Assembly: GCA_038531945.1 (NCBI GenBank)
Contig: JBCBBH010000007.1
Span: 62,001 to 126,000, forward strand
Reading direction: 5' to 3'
Source of the DNA: CALBPI01 sp038531945
GTDB lineage: Bacteria; Pseudomonadota; Gammaproteobacteria; Steroidobacterales; Woeseiaceae
Length of the DNA stretch: 64,000 bases
The notes beneath the pieces were generated by a model that was not told the origin of the DNA, searched no databases, and was given only the letters and a program-made list of their open reading frames with translations. The translations under genes were made by a program, and so were the position numbers. Below are positions 35,058 through 43,475 of this stretch, piece by piece. The stretch's first letter is position 1, and each line of letters opens with the position of its first letter.

Positions 35058-37058
35058 TTGTTTCAACTCCCCGATTTTTCCAGGATCACGGCGCACGAGA
35101 TGGCGGCCGAAACGAAAAGCCTGTTGGACACTTTAAGGCAGCGTCTAGAGGTCGTTCGAAATGGCCCCGCGACCTTTGAGGCGGTGGTTCACGGAATCGA
35201 GGAGATCCGTCACGAACTCGCGCGACGCTGGTCTCCTTACTCGCACCTGAACATGGTGCAAAACGACGCGGAGTTCCAGGAGGCCTTTATTGAAGCGCTG
35301 GGCGATGTGACGCGTTTTTCAACGGTTCTCAGCCAGGATGCGGGTTTGTATAAGGCTTTACGCCTTCTGGCTGATGATGAAACCGCTTCGCCGGACGCGC
35401 CTGCTCGGGAGTTAATCCGAAAAATGCTGCGGGATTTCGAACTCGCCGGAGTCGCGCTGCCCGAAGATCAACAGCGCGAGTTCGTGACATTGGCGCAGCG
35501 ACTGTCCGCGCAGCAAGCGGAGTTCTCCAACCGCCTTCAGCAATGTACCGACGCCTGGAGCTGGCATACAGAGTCCGAAACTTCGGTCGCAGGAATTCCG
35601 GCGACGGTCCTGCGACAGGCCGTTGCTGCAGCGCGCGAGGCAGGTCAGTCAGGATGGCTGTTCTCGTTGACGCAGCCGACCTATCAAGCGGTAATCACAC
35701 ACTGCAGCCACCGGCCGACACGTGAGCAGTTCTATCGGGCGTGGATGACACGCGCAAGCAGCGAAGGAGAACACCCGGAAGGCTTCGATAATTCCGATCT
35801 GATCACTGACATTCTCGATCTCAGGCAGCGAATGGCCGCGCTTCTCGGTTTTGATAACTACGCACAAATGTCGTTGGCGCCAAAAATGGCCAAGTCAGTG
35901 CCTGAGGTGCAGGCGTTCTTGAAGGATCTCGCCCAGCGCAGCCGTGCGAGCGCTGAGCGAGAGCTGCAAACGCTGACAGCGGCTGCGGGCCACGCCATCG
36001 AGGCATGGGACGTCCCGTACTTCCTCGAAGTCTGCAAGAGCCGGGATTTTGCAATCTCCGACGAGCAACTGCGACCGTACTTCAATGTCCCGGCGGTGTT
36101 GCAGGGCGTCTTCGATCTTGCGAGTCGTTTGTTCGGGGTCAAATTCGAGGCGCAGCCGCTCACAACCGCCTGGCATCCTGATGTCCGCTTTTTCAAAGTG
36201 ACCGACGTGCAGGGTCAATCGATCGGCGGCTTCTATCTGGACTTGTATGCGCGCGGAGGCAAGCGGGGTGGCGCGTGGATCGACGAATGTGTCGTGCGCA
36301 AATCCCTTCCGGGATCGAGCGCTTTGCCCGTTGGCTACCTGGTTTGCAATTTCACGCCTGGCGAAGGCGACACAGAGGCGCAGCTGTCACACCAGGAAGT
36401 CGTGACGCTGTTCCATGAATTCGGCCACATGTTGCATCACCTGCTGACGCAGGTGGCGTACCCGAGTATTGCCGGAATTAATGGTGTGCCGTGGGACGCC
36501 GTTGAACTGCCGAGCCAGTTCATGGAGCACTACGCCTGGCATTACGATGTGCTGCGCAGTTGCAGCTCCCATGTCGACACCGGCGAGCCCATTCCGAAAA
36601 CGATTTTTGATCGGCTTTATCAGGCTCGCAACGCAGGTGCAGGTCTGCAGATGCTCCGGCAACTGGAATTCGCGATCTTCGATTTCGATCTCCACGCCCA
36701 TCACGACGCCTCGGCGCCCGGCGTTTTACGCGACATCCTCAACAAGACGCGCGAGCTCACATCGCTGGTGCAACCGCCCGAGTGGAATCGCTTCGAGAAT
36801 GGGTTCACCCACATTTTCGCGGGTGGCTATGCGGCCGGCTACTACAGTTATAAATGGGCCGAGGTTTTAGCCGCCGACGCGTTCGCTGCGTTCGAAGAAG
36901 CCGGCAACGTGTTCGACCTCACAACTGCGACACGTTTTCGCGAAGCCATTTTAGAGATCGGAGGCAGCCGCGACATCGCGGAAGCCTTCGAGGACTTTCG
37001 CGGACGCGCTGCGCGGATCGACGCATTGTTGCAACGCGACGGCATCATCGCAGCCTGA
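35058..37058 (+). CDS. prlC: Oligopeptidase A (M3 family)
   Basis: 666 residues from TTG 35058, which sits seven bases after a GGA and matches the usual N-terminus (L-F-Q-L-P-D-F-S-R-I). The frame stays open upstream into gor, but that part is not conserved. The zinc motif is L-F-H-E-F-G-H (His about 453), with the downstream glutamate in G-V-P-W-D-A-V-E-L-P-S-Q-F. H-I-F-A-G-G-Y-A-A-G-Y-Y-S-Y is the family's C-terminal signature. It degrades signal peptides and other oligopeptides in the cytoplasm. Confidence 0.94.
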   Translation: MFQLPDFSRITAHEMAAETKSLLDTLRQRLEVVRNGPATFEAVVHGIEEIRHELARRWSPYSHLNMVQNDAEFQEAFIEALGDVTRFSTVLSQDAGLYKALRLLADDETASPDAPARELIRKMLRDFELAGVALPEDQQREFVTLAQRLSAQQAEFSNRLQQCTDAWSWHTESETSVAGIPATVLRQAVAAAREAGQSGWLFSLTQPTYQAVITHCSHRPTREQFYRAWMTRASSEGEHPEGFDNSDLITDILDLRQRMAALLGFDNYAQMSLAPKMAKSVPEVQAFLKDLAQRSRASAERELQTLTAAAGHAIEAWDVPYFLEVCKSRDFAISDEQLRPYFNVPAVLQGVFDLASRLFGVKFEAQPLTTAWHPDVRFFKVTDVQGQSIGGFYLDLYARGGKRGGAWIDECVVRKSLPGSSALPVGYLVCNFTPGEGDTEAQLSHQEVVTLFHEFGHMLHHLLTQVAYPSIAGINGVPWDAVELPSQFMEHYAWHYDVLRSCSSHVDTGEPIPKTIFDRLYQARNAGAGLQMLRQLEFAIFDFDLHAHHDASAPGVLRDILNKTRELTSLVQPPEWNRFENGFTHIFAGGYAAGYYSYKWAEVLAADAFAAFEEAGNVFDLTTATRFREAILEIGGSRDIAEAFEDFRGRAARIDALLQRDGIIAA

Positions 37059-37114
37059 TTTAGCCGCAGTTTCGGCTCAATCGGCCCAAATATCGACGTT
37101 ATGCCATATCGGGT

Positions 37115-37144
37115 CTGACAGGCGTCTCGCGTTTGTCGTATGAT
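37115..37144 (+). promoter_or_regulatory. Candidate promoter before the HD-domain gene
   Basis: CTGACA (37115-37120), 18-bp spacer, TATGAT (37139-37144). If right, the ATG at 37140 lies inside the -10 box and cannot be the start of translation. Confidence 0.4.
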
Positions 37145-38225
37145 CTCGCGAACTCACGGGGTGGGCACAGGACGCGTGCAGGCACAAACTTCGCACTCAC
37201 AATCGTTGCGCGATCGACGCAACAACTTCGATGTGACGGATCGCGTCGATGTCTCTCGAATGAACGCAGTCCGCGAGGCTGTTGAGGCGCTGTTCTACGA
37301 GACATTCCCTGAAGCGGCATACGACAGAATCTGGTTAGCGTTTCACGACTTCGAACGTCTGTTCGCGGGCCGTTATCCTGGCTACCACGGCTGCGACACG
37401 ACCTACCACGATGTGCAACATACGCTCGATATGACATTGGCCGTCGCGCGACTGATTGCCGGTCATGAACGCACTGTCGATGAGGAACACCGACTCGGTC
37501 CTGCCCGCGCAGAGCTTGCGTTGATCATTGCGATGTTCCATGACGCCGGTTACATCCGGCATCAAGCCCGCGACGACAAAATCGCCAATGGCGCTGTGTT
37601 CACTCGCGTTCATGTGACACGAAGCGGCGAGTTTTTGCGCGAGTATCTGGAACGTGTTGGTCTCGGTCACTGCGCAGAGCTGGCAACACGATTAGTCCAC
37701 TTCACGGGCTACGAAATTGATCTCAGAAACCTTCAAATGCAGGACCCGCGCGACACTCGCGTAGGATTCATGATCGGAACGGGCGATCTGCTCGCGCAAA
37801 TGGCCGATCGCTGTTATCTCGAGAAGTGCCGAGACCGGCTGTTCCACGAATTCGTTATCGGTGGGGTGGCGATGTCCGTGGACGATAATGGCAAGACGGT
37901 CATGCAATACGAATCGGGCGAAGACCTCCTGCGCAAAACGCCAGAGTTTTTTCAGAAAGGCGCGCGCCACCGGTTAGACGATGAGTTCCAGCGCACCTAT
38001 CGATTCATCGAGCCTCTATTCGATGGCCGCAACCCCTACATCGAAGCCATCAACCGGAATATCCGCTATCTGCAGTTCGTTATCGACACCGACAATTGGG
38101 CGGGGCTGCGGCGCGAGCCACCGGTGTACGTAGCAGAACCGGACGTCTCGGAGAGCGTGCGAATGATGGTTGCCGAGCTTCGGCAGGCGTTCAAACAAGG
38201 CAACCAGCCGCAGCAAGTCGCCTGA
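37140..38225 (+). CDS. HD-domain metal-dependent phosphohydrolase, PDE-like
   Basis: Up to 361 residues. The core resembles class I cyclic-nucleotide phosphodiesterases more than HD-GYP proteins: Y-H-D-V-Q-H-T-L-D-M-T (about residues 89-99), then L-I-I-A-M-F-H-D-A-G-Y (about 128-138), with an M-I-G-T-G-D-L-L-A-Q-M-A-D-R helix later. These supply the metal-binding His and Asp. The substrate is unknown. The first 40 residues are not conserved-looking and a promoter -10 box overlaps ATG 37140, so the real start may be GTG 37161, 37176 or ATG 37260. It is convergent with panD. Confidence 0.75.
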   Translation: MISRTHGVGTGRVQAQTSHSQSLRDRRNNFDVTDRVDVSRMNAVREAVEALFYETFPEAAYDRIWLAFHDFERLFAGRYPGYHGCDTTYHDVQHTLDMTLAVARLIAGHERTVDEEHRLGPARAELALIIAMFHDAGYIRHQARDDKIANGAVFTRVHVTRSGEFLREYLERVGLGHCAELATRLVHFTGYEIDLRNLQMQDPRDTRVGFMIGTGDLLAQMADRCYLEKCRDRLFHEFVIGGVAMSVDDNGKTVMQYESGEDLLRKTPEFFQKGARHRLDDEFQRTYRFIEPLFDGRNPYIEAINRNIRYLQFVIDTDNWAGLRREPPVYVAEPDVSESVRMMVAELRQAFKQGNQPQQVA

Positions 38226-38234
38226 CGACGGTGC

Positions 38235-38600
38235 TTACGTCTGCGTAGCAGGCATCTCGGTCAGATAGCGTACGAATCGATTCCGTTCATCGACCAGAAT
38301 GGCGCAGGGATCCAGCGGGCGATCGGTCAGCTCGAACGCCATGATAATCAGCTCTTCGCCCTCACTGATGAGGTGTGCCGCCGCGCCGTTCATGCAAATA
38401 ACGCCGGACTCCCGCTCACCTGCAATGACATACGTCTCGAGGCGGGCACCGGATGTGTTGGAGACCACGAGGACTTTCTCGTTCTCCCACAGTCCGACCC
38501 GCTCGATCAGCGACTGGTCGATCGTGATACTGCCGACATAGTTGACGTCAGCCTCGGTGACCCGAGCCTTGTGAATTTTGGAACGCATTACCCAGCGCAA
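38235..38600 (-). CDS. panD: Aspartate 1-decarboxylase proenzyme
   Basis: 121 residues from TTG 38600, supported by AGGAGG six bases upstream and by alignment with the usual N-terminus. PanD makes beta-alanine for pantothenate and coenzyme A. Self-cleavage occurs at the Gly-Ser bond in Y-V-G-S-I-T-I-D (Gly 23-Ser 24), creating the pyruvoyl group. The N-G-A-A-A-H segment (about residue 72) is intact. It follows the trp operon by 81 bp on the same strand. Confidence 0.95.
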   Translation of the reverse strand: MRWVMRSKIHKARVTEADVNYVGSITIDQSLIERVGLWENEKVLVVSNTSGARLETYVIAGERESGVICMNGAAAHLISEGEELIIMAFELTDRPLDPCAILVDERNRFVRYLTEMPATQT

Positions 38601-38606
38601 GGTTGT

Positions 38607-38612
38607 CCTCCT
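38607..38612 (-). promoter_or_regulatory. Strong ribosome binding site deciding the panD TTG start
   Basis: AGGAGG on the minus strand, six bases before TTG 38600. It supports the non-ATG start over the in-frame ATG four codons later. Confidence 0.75.
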
Positions 38613-38681
38613 AGGCGCGATCTCGAGTTGTAAACCGGAGGATCGCTCGCACGCAGCCGCTTATAATACTCGAAATCACCG

Positions 38682-39017
38682 CTATAGCGGAGTCTCTGAG
38701 GCGTTGTGATCTGGAGCACCGCAATGCCAGCAAACGGCAAACTGGTACTCGTTGGAAGTCTGACAGACCCGGCAAACCCAGGGCTCGCCGTCTGGCGCAG
38801 GACTCGACCTAACCTCTTCAATGATTTCGCGGGCGCGTTGCTCATCGAGCGCGTGTACCACCCAAAGCTGCGGCCAGACTTCGGTGAAGGGTACTTCCCC
38901 GAGCGCGCCGCCAAGATTGGCGTTGCGAATCTCGGTTGCGATCCCTTCGGTCGCCAGCACATTGGCATAGTGCGCCACCATGACCAGACTATCCGCGGTG
39001 AAGACTTTCTTTTTCAC
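38682..39017 (-). CDS. DUF2007 protein with zinc ribbon, translationally coupled to trpA
   Basis: 111 residues from GTG 39017, which overlaps the trpA stop in a GTGA tetranucleotide. The N-terminal part (K-K-V-F-T-A-D-S-L-V-M-V-A-H-Y-A-N-V-L, and E-I-R-N-A-N-L-G-G) is a DUF2007 putative signalling domain. The C-terminus holds C-R-V-C (about residue 82) and C-W-H-C, a rubredoxin-type zinc ribbon. The role is unknown; its coupling to trpA implies expression with tryptophan synthesis. The stop lies inside a 12-bp perfect palindrome (38679-38690). Confidence 0.85.
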   Translation of the reverse strand: MKKKVFTADSLVMVAHYANVLATEGIATEIRNANLGGALGEVPFTEVWPQLWVVHALDEQRAREIIEEVRSSPAPDGEPWVCRVCQTSNEYQFAVCWHCGAPDHNASETPL

Positions 39018-39784
39018 GTGCCGCGCAGTTCGCGAAGGAAAGCGCCGGGACTCTCGCCTCTTTCCAGCACTTCCAAAAGTGCTGACCCAACAATCGCCCC
39101 GTGAGCGTGCTCGGAGACACGCAGGACATCCGCGCGGGCGCGGACACCGAAGCCGGCGCAAACCGGTATCGGCGAGGCTTCACGGACACTCGCGAGATAT
39201 TGCTCGGTCTCGGAAGTGAAGCCGTTGCCACCGCCGGTGATACCCGTCACGGTCACGGCGTAAACAAATCCGCGACTGGCATCACATAGCATTTGTAGTC
39301 GCTCTGGCGGTGTTGCCGGCGTCACCAATTGAATCAGTCCCAACCCGGCCGCATCGAGAACATCGCGCAGTGGCGCGGACTCTTCGAAAGGTAAGTCCGG
39401 GACGATAAAGCCGCACACACCGGCACTCACGGAGTCCGCAGCCAAGCGCTCGAAACCGTAAGCCAGCATCGGGTTCAAATAGGACATCAGCACAAACGGC
39501 GTCGCGATTCGGTCCTTCAGTCCGCTCAGCGACTTGAGGATCCAACCCAGGCTGACACCGTTCTCGATTGCCTTGAAACTGGTTCGCTGAATCGTCATCC
39601 CGTCCGCCATCGGATCGGAAAACGGCACACCGATTTCAATGACATCAGCGGATGGCGCGATCTCGGCAAGAATCTCGGGAAAGGCCTCCTTGGTCGGAAA
39701 GCCGGCGGTAACAAATGGGACCATCGCGCCACCGCGTTGCGCACCCTTTCGGATCGCTTCGGAGATCAATTCATGAGGCTGCAT
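39014..39784 (-). CDS. trpA: Tryptophan synthase alpha chain
   Basis: 256 residues from ATG 39784, directly after an exceptionally complete ribosome site; an ATG at 39799 is in frame but has none. TrpA cleaves indole-3-glycerol phosphate to indole and glyceraldehyde 3-phosphate. The catalytic Glu and Asp are in F-V-T-A-G-F-P and D-V-I-E-I-G-V-P-F-S-D-P-M-A-D-G. The phosphate loop G-F-G-V-R is near residue 211. It overlaps trpB by 14 nt and the DUF2007 gene by 4 nt. Confidence 0.97.
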   Translation of the reverse strand: MQPHELISEAIRKGAQRGGAMVPFVTAGFPTKEAFPEILAEIAPSADVIEIGVPFSDPMADGMTIQRTSFKAIENGVSLGWILKSLSGLKDRIATPFVLMSYLNPMLAYGFERLAADSVSAGVCGFIVPDLPFEESAPLRDVLDAAGLGLIQLVTPATPPERLQMLCDASRGFVYAVTVTGITGGGNGFTSETEQYLASVREASPIPVCAGFGVRARADVLRVSEHAHGAIVGSALLEVLERGESPGAFLRELRGT

Positions 39785-41027
39785 GATCACCTCCCGCAAC
39801 CGGGTATTGAATCAGCGTCGGCATGTCCTTATCACCCCGTCCAGAATTTCCAATCAGAATTTTTGCACCGGGATTCTGTTTTGCCCAGCGGCGTGCGCCC
39901 GCAAAAGCGTGTGCGGTTTCCAAAGCCGTCAGGATCCCTTCGCGCGCACAACATTCGGCAAGCGCATCCAGTGCCTCCTTGTCGCCTTCGCTGACGTACG
40001 TCACACGACCGATTGCCTGCAAAAAAGCATGCTCCGGCCCGACCCCGGAGTAGTCGAGACCCGCCGATACGGACTGAGTCTCCTGCACCTGACCGTCAGA
40101 ATTCTGCAGAATCATCGTATAGCTCCCCTGCAGAACACCGGGTGTGCCTGTCGCAAGCGTTGCCGCATTCTCGCCGAGGCCATCTCCAATACCGCCGGCT
40201 TCAACACCGAAAATCTTAACGTCAGGGTCACCCAGAAACGCGTGAAACAGTCCGATAGCATTCGATCCACCACCCACACAGGCAAATACTGCATCCGGCA
40301 GCGCATCTGCCCGCTTCTTGAACTGCGCACGCGCCTCGTCACCGATGCAGCGATGCAGTTCGCGAACGAGATACGGATACGGATGCGGTCCGACCGCCGA
40401 GCCCAACAAATAGTAGGTGCCGTCCGGGTCTGAAACCCAGTCCCGAAGCGCTTCATCGATTGCCGCGCGTAAGGTCTTGTCACCCGACTCCACACCTACC
40501 ACCTCAGCACCGAGTCGACGCATCCGATCGACATTCGGCGCCTGACGCTGCATGTCCACGGCGCCCATGTAGACACGGCAAGGCAACCCAACGCGGGCAC
40601 ACGCCGCCGCTGATGCCACACCGTGCTGCCCGGCGCCAGTTTCCGCGATAACGCGCTGTACGCCCAACCGTTTCGCCAATAGCGCCTGCCCGATCGCGTT
40701 GTTGATCTTGTGCGCACCGGTGTGAGCGAGGTCCTCTCGTTTCAGATAGACCTCGGCACCCCAGGCGGCACTCAGTCCCGGTGCGAAAGTCAGCGCAGTC
40801 GGTCGGCCCACCCATTCGTGCAGTTCATGGCAAAAGTCGCGCTCAAACTCCGGGTCATGTAACCACCGGTCAATCCCGACCTCGAGGCGTTCGAGCGCCG
40901 GAACGAGCGTCTCGGGCACATAGCGTCCGCCGAAAGGACCGAACCGGCCCCGCCGATCCGGCAATTCACCCTGCAAAAGTGCTTCAAGCATCTTCGCGTG
41001 TTGTGTTGCTTCAATCATCTTGCTCAC
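39771..41027 (-). CDS. trpB: Tryptophan synthase beta chain
   Basis: 418 residues. TrpB joins indole to serine using pyridoxal phosphate. The PLP lysine is in H-T-G-A-H-K-I-N-N-A (about residue 102), the phosphate loop in G-G-G-S-N-A-I-G, and E-T-G-A-G-Q-H-G and G-R-G-D-K-D are present. F-G-G-R-Y-V-P-E-T-L near the start is diagnostic of TrpB1. Its ATG overlaps the trpF stop by 4 nt, and its end overlaps trpA. Confidence 0.98.
   Translation of the reverse strand: MSKMIEATQHAKMLEALLQGELPDRRGRFGPFGGRYVPETLVPALERLEVGIDRWLHDPEFERDFCHELHEWVGRPTALTFAPGLSAAWGAEVYLKREDLAHTGAHKINNAIGQALLAKRLGVQRVIAETGAGQHGVASAAACARVGLPCRVYMGAVDMQRQAPNVDRMRRLGAEVVGVESGDKTLRAAIDEALRDWVSDPDGTYYLLGSAVGPHPYPYLVRELHRCIGDEARAQFKKRADALPDAVFACVGGGSNAIGLFHAFLGDPDVKIFGVEAGGIGDGLGENAATLATGTPGVLQGSYTMILQNSDGQVQETQSVSAGLDYSGVGPEHAFLQAIGRVTYVSEGDKEALDALAECCAREGILTALETAHAFAGARRWAKQNPGAKILIGNSGRGDKDMPTLIQYPVAGGDHAAS
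39785..39794 (-). promoter_or_regulatory. Ten-base ribosome binding site for trpA
   Basis: GGAGGTGATC on the minus strand, immediately before ATG 39784. All ten bases complement the usual 3' end of 16S rRNA, far more than at other starts in the window. Confidence 0.8.
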
Positions 41028-41632
41028 TCGCTACTGATCGTCTCAAACGCGGTTCTTGCCGCCTCGATAAATGCACGGATCGCACCCGCGTCCTTGTGTC
41101 CGCGATGCACCTCGACGCCACTGGATACGTCAATGCCGGCCGGTCGAACGGCGAGAATCGCATCATGCACGTTCTCAGCGGATAAACCGCCAGCGAGCAC
41201 CAGGTTACGGGCCTTCGCAATCTCCGCCGCGCGATCCCAGTCTGCAGTCTCGCCGGTGCCGCTGTCGCCACCCTCGAAAAGCAGCGTTCGAGGGAGATCC
41301 TCGATCGTAAACTGCGCCGTATCCCGATACACCGGCAATCGTTGCACCGATCCCGGCAGCGGAAGGTTCGCGAAGTCTTCCACATCCGTCTGTAAAAAAT
41401 CGGGCTGCACGCGGTCCAGTACCTCGACCGCAAACTGTTGTGCTGGATGACGCATCACGGCAACGACTTTGGCAGCCGGCCGAATCACGTCGACGAGCAC
41501 ACGCGCGTCGGGGACCGGAATCGATCTGACCGAACGCGCGAACACAAGACCGATCGCATCGGCACCGTGCGCCAGTGCGACCTCGACCATGTCGGTGTCT
41601 CGCAACCCGCAGATCTTGATGAATTCCTTCAT
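41024..41632 (-). CDS. trpF: Phosphoribosylanthranilate isomerase
   Basis: 202 residues from ATG 41632 (M-K-E-F-I-K-I-C-G-L-R), chosen for the 4-nt ATGA overlap with trpC and the conserved K-I-C-G start; earlier in-frame ATGs fall inside trpC. The catalytic cysteine is in I-C-G-L and the aspartate in L-Q-T-D-V. L-A-G-G-L-S-A-E-N-V and I-D-V-S-S-G-V-E form the C-terminal phosphate site. It is a separate gene, not fused to trpC as in enterics. Confidence 0.96.
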   Translation of the reverse strand: MKEFIKICGLRDTDMVEVALAHGADAIGLVFARSVRSIPVPDARVLVDVIRPAAKVVAVMRHPAQQFAVEVLDRVQPDFLQTDVEDFANLPLPGSVQRLPVYRDTAQFTIEDLPRTLLFEGGDSGTGETADWDRAAEIAKARNLVLAGGLSAENVHDAILAVRPAGIDVSSGVEVHRGHKDAGAIRAFIEAARTAFETISSE

Positions 41633-42459
41633 ACCGATCGGCCCTGCGAAATCATCGATTGCAGCAACACACCCGGCGTTTCCGCGCGCATCAGTGCCGT
41701 CCCAACCAAAGCGCCGCGGTAGCCCCATGCGGCGACGCGCTGAGCATCTTCGGCAACCTTCAAGCCACTCTCCGCAATGACCGGGATATCTCTCGGCAGG
41801 CTCGGCGCAAGCGCCTCAAGACGACCTGTATCCACAGCTAACGTGCGCAAATCTCGCGTGTTGATCCCCAATAAGATCTGACCGGCGATGAGGTGGTTCA
41901 CCACGTTTTCCGCATCCATGAACCGACTCGCGCGGGTCAGATCGTCAGCGTCAAAGCACTCGATCAAAACAAACAAATCGAGGGCGATCGCCGTCGCAAG
42001 CATCCGCTCAAGAACCTCGTCACTCAACATCGCGACAATCAACAGCACGCCGCCTGCACCCGCGATTCGCGCCTCGGCCACTTGATACGGATCTACCAAA
42101 AAGTCCTTGCGCATCGCTGGCACCCCGGACCCATGTAACACCGAAGCAACTGTCGCCAGGTGCTCCAGCGCGCCGCTGAATCGCTCTGGCTCGGTTAGCA
42201 CCGAGACCGCGCTCGCGCCATGCGATGCGTAGAGCTCAGCCACGTCCGCCCGATCCAGATCTGCGGCTGCGAGTGCGCCTTCCGAAGGCGAGCTTGCCTT
42301 GATTTCCGCAATAACGCTGAACCGACGGTGCAAGCGCAGCTTTTGCGGCGGCGCACTGACCTCCGCGAACTGCATGATTTTGCCGTCGTCATGCCGCGCG
42401 CGAGCCTGTTCCACGCGCTCGGCGCTGGAGCGCGCCATCTCATTCAGAAAATCGCTCAC
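41629..42459 (-). CDS. trpC: Indole-3-glycerol-phosphate synthase
   Basis: 276 residues, monofunctional. It closes the indole ring. The motif A-E-I-K-A-S-S-P-S-E-G (about residues 49-59) departs slightly from the usual K-K-A-S-P-S-K-G but keeps the catalytic lysine. R-K-D-F-L-V-D-P-Y-Q, I-A-E-S-G-L and L-V-G-T-A-L-M-R are normal. It is coupled to trpD and trpF by 4-nt overlaps. Confidence 0.97.
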   Translation of the reverse strand: MSDFLNEMARSSAERVEQARARHDDGKIMQFAEVSAPPQKLRLHRRFSVIAEIKASSPSEGALAAADLDRADVAELYASHGASAVSVLTEPERFSGALEHLATVASVLHGSGVPAMRKDFLVDPYQVAEARIAGAGGVLLIVAMLSDEVLERMLATAIALDLFVLIECFDADDLTRASRFMDAENVVNHLIAGQILLGINTRDLRTLAVDTGRLEALAPSLPRDIPVIAESGLKVAEDAQRVAAWGYRGALVGTALMRAETPGVLLQSMISQGRSV

Positions 42460-43475
42460 GATTCAGATGCCCGGAGGGTTTCAAGGTACCGACGAGCCGC
42501 TCCGCTATCGATACACTGCGCCGCAACCTCCATGCCTGCCCTCGGATCGCTCACGCGTCCTGATGCCTCCAGCATCAGCGCAACGCCCATCAGCAAGGCG
42601 TCTCTGTGGGCGCCGTGATCTTCGCCGTACATGACCGCTGTCAGGCCTCGCGCATTGTGCTCGGCGTCGCCACCTGCCAACGCCTCCGCGCTGCAGCGCT
42701 GGACACCATAGTCTTCGGGCGTTCGCTGCGAGTGCACCACCGAACCGGGTGTAACTGTCCACAGATCGAAAGGCGCTACAGGTGTTGCCTCATCCCAACC
42801 GTTGTGACCGTGCACGACGAACACTTTTCGCATCTCCAGACCGGACAGCGCGTCGGCCATCAGCTGAGCAACTGGCGCGGCGAATGCGCCGATAACGCCG
42901 AAAGGCGGTGTTGCTGGATTCGTCAGTGGTCCAAGAATATTGAAGACCGTGCGCACACCCATTGCTTTTCGGATTGGCACAACCGCTTTCATGGCCGGGT
43001 GATAGATCGGAGCAAACAGAAAAGTGAATCCCGTCTTGTGCAACTGCTCGGCTGCCTCTGTCGGCGTCGCCCCAAGGTTCATACCGAGCACCTCCAGCAT
43101 ATCTGCGCTGCCTGAGCGACTCGACACCGACCGATTGCCATGTTTGATGATCGGTACGCCGCACGCCGCCGCCAACAGGGCGGCACCTGTCGACAGGTTG
43201 TAACTGCCTGAACCATCACCACCCGTGCCAACGCAATCCACGGCGCCCGCGACAGAATCGATAGGCGGTCGCACTGCCCGGCTGCGCATCTCACGAGCGA
43301 ACCCACGAACTTCGTCGGCGGTTTCGCCTTTGGCGCGCAGTGCCGCCAATAACGCACCCGCTTGTGCGGCGGGCAAGTCATCAGCCGCCAATGCGGCCAT
43401 CAGTGCCGCCGCCGCATCCTCGGACAGCGATTCACCCGCCAGCAGTTGTTCGAGCGTGTCCGAGTAACCGTTCAT
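42456..43475 (-). CDS. trpD: Anthranilate phosphoribosyltransferase
   Basis: 339 residues. It transfers the phosphoribosyl group to anthranilate. The PRPP loop C-V-G-T-G-G-D-G-S-G-S-Y-N-L-S-T (about residues 84-99) and K-H-G-N-R-S-V-S-S-R-S-G-S-A-D are intact, with V-F-V-V-H-G-H-N-G-W-D-E further on. It is not fused to trpG, unlike the E. coli protein. Its start overlaps trpG by 4 nt. Confidence 0.97.
   Translation of the reverse strand: MNGYSDTLEQLLAGESLSEDAAAALMAALAADDLPAAQAGALLAALRAKGETADEVRGFAREMRSRAVRPPIDSVAGAVDCVGTGGDGSGSYNLSTGAALLAAACGVPIIKHGNRSVSSRSGSADMLEVLGMNLGATPTEAAEQLHKTGFTFLFAPIYHPAMKAVVPIRKAMGVRTVFNILGPLTNPATPPFGVIGAFAAPVAQLMADALSGLEMRKVFVVHGHNGWDEATPVAPFDLWTVTPGSVVHSQRTPEDYGVQRCSAEALAGGDAEHNARGLTAVMYGEDHGAHRDALLMGVALMLEASGRVSDPRAGMEVAAQCIDSGAARRYLETLRASES

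Noticed and set aside
38235..38600. panD starting at the ATG four codons later
   Set aside because: The in-frame ATG has no fitting ribosome site, whereas TTG 38600 is six bases after AGGAGG and matches the family's N-terminal length.
42606..43115. 169-codon plus-strand frame inside trpD
   Set aside because: It is the reverse of the well-conserved trpD; it has no start signal or recognisable domain.
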